Of a stretch of DNA of 64,000 nucleotides, positions 60,178 to 64,000 are shown piece by piece; the stretch's first letter is position 1; every line of letters starts with the position of its first letter. The stretch covers positions 124,001 through 188,000 of the forward strand of contig JARVLF010000005.1 in the NCBI GenBank assembly GCA_030849465.1, given 5' to 3'. The position numbers and the translations under genes are program-made. The notes below the pieces were generated by a model. That model searched no databases, was not told where the DNA came from, and was given only the letters and a program-made list of their open reading frames with translations. This stretch comes from Moesziomyces globuligerus. Taxonomy: Eukaryota; Basidiomycota; Ustilaginomycetes; Ustilaginales; Ustilaginaceae.

Positions 60178-63100
60178 GGCTGGCGAATGTGTGGGTTGGT
60201 GAGTGTGGATGAGAGCGAATGACGGATTGGCAAAAGGAAGTCACGGCCAAGAACGGTGTGGCCGGGAGTGCAGAGTGTGCCGCGGAAGAGAGGCGTGGAC
60301 TCTACGGTGAACAGGTAGGATGCTGGCTTTCGTGCAAAGCGAGCAAACGAGGATGGATGGGTGGAAGACGGAAAGGATGTGGATTGGGATGGGAGTGGCA
60401 AAGAGAGGGAAAGAGGCTAGACTTGGGCGCTGTTGCGATGGTGTTGGCGGCGGATGGGCGATCCAACCAAAAGCTCAAAATCCAGTCGACTGTGTCCAAA
60501 GCGACGCAGTTCTGAGGGCCTGGAGGCCGAGGCTGCGCGTGGCGAGCGAGCGAGCCAGTCAGCCAGCCAGCCAGCTGGACTGCGCTGGCCAGTTGGAATT
60601 GGCCAGCCCAGCTACAGTAGCCCGACTAGGACCTGAGCCGACGCAGCGCACGCGCCCACGCAACCTCGTCGCGGCATGGCCTCAATTCCTTATTGAGCTC
60701 AGTTGAGCCGTGTTGAAATCACAATCGCGTCAGAATGGTCGAAACCGGGAGAGGAAGCGAATCGTCAGGCGGGGCTGCAAGGGATCCGTTCGCGGTTGGT
60801 AGTTGGGGAGAGGCTGCCGAATTGAATCGCGTACACGTAGCCCACCTGATTCAATCCAACACGAGGGCGAAAGTTGAAAATGGAGAACACGGCCAATCCG
60901 CCCAACCCCAGCTTGGCTGGCTGCTAGGACCTCCACTAGAACATCGAGCAAACTGAATCGAGAAAATGGAGACTTTGTATTCAACCAAGGGTCACTCTAA
61001 GCCGCATGGGGCAGCCAAGCTGACGCTGCTGATCCGCTGCGAGGAGGGAGACGCTCAGGGCACTCGCCAGGCTTTCTCCACAGCTCAAAGATCACCCGCT
61101 GATTTCTCTTGCCTGCATCTGTGCTTGGCCGTCTGAGAGAGCGTGCGTATGCGCTGCGCTGCGCTGTGGTATGAGCACACATGAACTCAGCCGTCCTCAG
61201 CCGGGATCGACTGCACCGAACCGTCGGGCGAGTGATGAGAAAGGGCAACCGAGTGAGCGCAGGGTGCGGCGAGGCAAGCGCGCCGCACCGTGCTCAGCTC
61301 TCTCGGACCCAAACTTTTTTTCGCTTTCCCATCTGGATTCTCGATTCGATTTTCCACGGCTGCAGCTGGCGACGAGAGACCTTATCTTGGTCGACGAGAC
61401 AGTGTTGGGAAGCTGTAGCCTCTCCGGCTGGCTCAAACACCCGAGGTTGCGGGCAGTTGGCGTAGCTTGCGCCCGTAGAAGCTTCGTCGGGGGGCTGCGG
61501 CTGCGGGTCGCTTGGCTCAGTCCGAGGGAGTGTTTCGACCATGGCAGGATCCGCCGTTCAGGCTCCTGATCCTTCCAGCCAGCTTCTGTTCAGTAAGAGT
61601 GAAGCAGTGGGGCAAGGGTCGCAACACAGGGCCGAATCAGCTCTTTGGGCAGGCCGTTGGAAGCAGCCACGCCAGTAGTCCACGAGCTGGTCACCATGAG
61701 CTCACAGGATCATGCCCTAGCCACTGTCTGTCTGCTTGCCTTGTCTACGGGCGATACCGGGGATCAACAACATATGTCAGCGATGTGGCATATGCGGCGC
61801 GGCCATGCAAAGTGTCTCGACCACCACGAGGAGCTGGCGGTGCGGGCTTGATTGCAACTCCCCCCCAAAAAAAGTGTTGGGCTTGCGGCAACGTGAGCAG
61901 GAACAAGGTGGTCCACGCGCAGGGTCCTACTGCAGAGCTGTCCGAATGTGCTGTGAATAAAGGTCGTCGCATGTTATACTCGTCGGAACTTCACACCATT
62001 TTCCCTCGCGCGTTTTCGTTTGTTAGGCCCGCGGAGTTGGAGCGTGCGGACTACCGTCGCATACGGATGATATTGGCTCCGGCCCGAGACCGGTCTGGAA
62101 CTGGAACTGGAAGGAAATGAGAATGGATGCGAATCGCGGCATGGACCGGTCTTGGCATCGGTATCCTCGGAGTAGGGCAAAGTACGTACCGTACAGCACG
62201 GCACCCGAGATCCGGTGTGGTCGAGGAGACCCTCAGTTGTCAGCTGCTCAAGCGAGGCGTTTGGACAGGTGTGGCGGTGTAGAGAATGCACGACGAGCCA
62301 GAGTCGCTGCACCTCGATGTTCGGTCCGCCGGAGCTCGGTCCTCTGTTGATTTTGAGGGCCACATTTTCGTCCACCTTTTTATTTTTCTTGTTCTTCTCA
62401 GCGCTTGCACTGTAGAAACTCAACCGAGCGCTCTCTACGCGGAGAGCTGCTAGAATCGAAAAGAGCCTCCTAGCGGGTCTTGACCTGGAGAAGACGAGGC
62501 GGTCAGCGTGGTCTCCTGCAGATATAATCCTGGATATCGCTGTTCACGCCGAAAGTACCGAATTCGGCGCCCGTGCCGACATTGCGGACAGGCTGCACGC
62601 CAAGCAGTCGGAAAATCCTCGACCAAAAGAAACTGACAGCACAATGTGAGCCAGCTGACGATGGCGATGGCCCTCAGATGGGCCGTAGTGCAAGACTGCT
62701 TCTCAAGCGCAAGCCCGTCAGATGGTGTCTTGTCGCAGCAAGATCGACAATGGCGCCGAATCGCAGCGCTGGTGGGACCCAAGTGGGCGCTACACGGAGG
62801 CACGTACAAGAGTGGCATCGGAATTCGGAACAGAGATGGGTGCATCGCCGACAGCGGCGGTTGGATGGGCGTGATAGCAGAGTGCCGATCCGCGTGGGCG
62901 GGCGTAAGCAGGGCGAAAGCAAGGCGGAAGCGAGGCGGAAGCGCAAGTGGAAGCACAGCCGGCGCCAAAACCAAAGCTCGATTTCTCACTTATGATTTAT
63001 TCGGCTGCACTGGATAACCGCGCGTCATTCTCTCTCTCTCTCTCTCGTGGGCTGATGGCCTCATGGGACCCCACTCCACGCCTGTCGCCTGTCGGCCGTC

Positions 63101-64000
63101 AAGGCCAAAGGCTCGGTTCGAGCCTGGATTTCCATCCGCCCATCCGCCCATCCGCCCATCCGCCCATCCGCGGCACACGGGCCTTTCGCAGCTGCCACCA
63201 TCCCACCGCGGCACTCTCTGCACGCACGTCGCCATCCACACCACTCGCAAACGACATCCGAACAAACACGCACTACCACCCGCACTCGTCGACACTCGGC
63301 TGAGCTACCCATCTGGACCCGTCAAGCTGCAACTCCTGGGTCGGCTGCGCATCCACGTCGATCCGAGCTGCCTTGCATTGGAGCTCAGATAGCCACATGG
63401 CCTGGCACAGCCACACCTCCTCCTGAGACCCATCGCAACTTGTGCTCTTTTGTCCTCGGCCTTGCATCAGTGCATTCCCGCTACCCTCCGATAACCTGCG
63501 CCGTCTCCCCTCGCCCTCGCCCTCGCCTCGACACGCGCTCATTGTAAGTACAGTACTCGGTCCGCATAGTCGCCGCCGTCCGCCCGCCCGCCCTGCCTCG
63601 GCCCATACCTCGCCAGCCACGTTCCGCCCCGATCCATCCACCGCTGCCGCCGCGGCTGCACCCACCACCGCCGTCCGCGGTCCCGGACTAGCTCTTGCAC
63701 CCCGAGCTCGCTTCGCACACCGACGCATCCGTACATTCCTCCGAGCCTCGCTCATGCATGTCCAGCCTGCATCGACACAGCATCGCCCCACTCCCACGCT
63801 AGCTTCTCTCCCTTCCCGCCATCCGTACACTCCTTGTCTGCGCTCGCCCACGTCCAACCTTTACCAACCTCGATCCGCTCTCATCGCCTTTGACGTGCTT
63901 ATGCGCCGTCAGGCAGACATCCTCGCCTTCTGCCATCCCCTTTTCGTCCATCGATCCCATTCATCTCGTCATTTCCAGCATAGCCTCAATCGTCCCTGTC
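60178..64000. other. Right-hand intergenic region, 3.8 kb
   Basis: No gene could be supported. Pyrimidine-rich tracts with acceptor-like ends occur on the plus strand (TTCTTCTCAG ending near 62401). Frames open on both strands at 62420-62640 have some coding flavour but no start. A CT microsatellite lies at 63028-63046 and an 8-bp minisatellite at 63133-63172. From about 63470 the sequence is a C/T-rich leader with a GTAAGT at 63544, suggesting the 5' UTR, possibly with an intron, of a plus-strand gene beyond the window. Confidence 0.5.
63133..63172. repeat. 8-bp minisatellite CATCCGCC x5
   Basis: Four perfect copies and one with a final substitution, in intergenic DNA. Confidence 0.95.

Noticed and set aside
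61974..62423. 149-aa minus-strand frame
   Set aside because: Begins with TTG, not ATG, and shows no codon bias or family; may only reflect a lack of stops.
63105..63125. GGCTCGGTTCGAGCC, tRNA B-box-like
   Set aside because: No A box, acceptor stem or terminator at the right spacing; it is a short palindrome.

Overview
The window is nuclear DNA from a basidiomycete fungus, most likely a smut (Ustilaginales: Ustilago, Sporisorium, Pseudozyma or Moesziomyces type). The evidence is the GC-rich, intron-poor, very long open genes with C-ending codons, short GTAAGT...CTGAC...CAG introns, pyrimidine-rich leaders, a dispersed 118-nt fungal 5S rRNA gene, and a Gpa1-type G-alpha. The species call is inference; no search was run.

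Left part (1-13 kb): a 67-bp imperfect duplication and a small orphan gene with an upstream ORF; the G-alpha subunit GPA1 (minus); cytosolic glutaminyl-tRNA synthetase (plus, one intron); a 5S rRNA gene (minus) in the convergent gap; then a minus-strand gene in which a tRNA m5C methyltransferase (NCL1) appears spliced in frame to orotate phosphoribosyltransferase (URA5). Three translation/RNA genes thus sit side by side.

Middle (13-34.7 kb): CDC73 (Paf1 complex), an Ala-rich orphan, a three-exon OST5/TMEM258 oligosaccharyltransferase subunit, a 3.4-kb gene-free stretch, then PCK1 and acetoacetyl-CoA synthetase in tandem (carbon supply from C2/ketone units), a vacuolar Ca2+/H+ exchanger with a probable hidden first exon, a 1,885-residue sacsin-type ATPase with CUE-like and HEXXH segments, and a three-exon mitochondrial pyruvate carrier MPC1.

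Right part (36-64 kb): a 1,417-residue Zn2Cys6 regulator; an apparently intact pogo/Fot1-type transposon with 41-bp perfect terminal inverted repeats and a TA target duplication just downstream of it; a small orphan; ribosomal proteins uS2 (RPS0) and uS5 (RPS2) flanking a T5orf172/GIY-YIG-like protein; ATP synthase subunit f (ATP17, two exons); DNA polymerase kappa; a very long ATG4 protease; NAP1; and about 3.8 kb without a resolvable gene that probably ends in the leader of a gene beyond the window.

Four spliced genes (OST5, MPC1, the last exon of ATP17, the first exon of VCX1) and the NCL1-URA5 junction were worked out by hand from splice signals and phase. The strongest candidate for something undescribed is the NCL1-URA5 fusion, whose junction intron carries a stop codon across its donor site.
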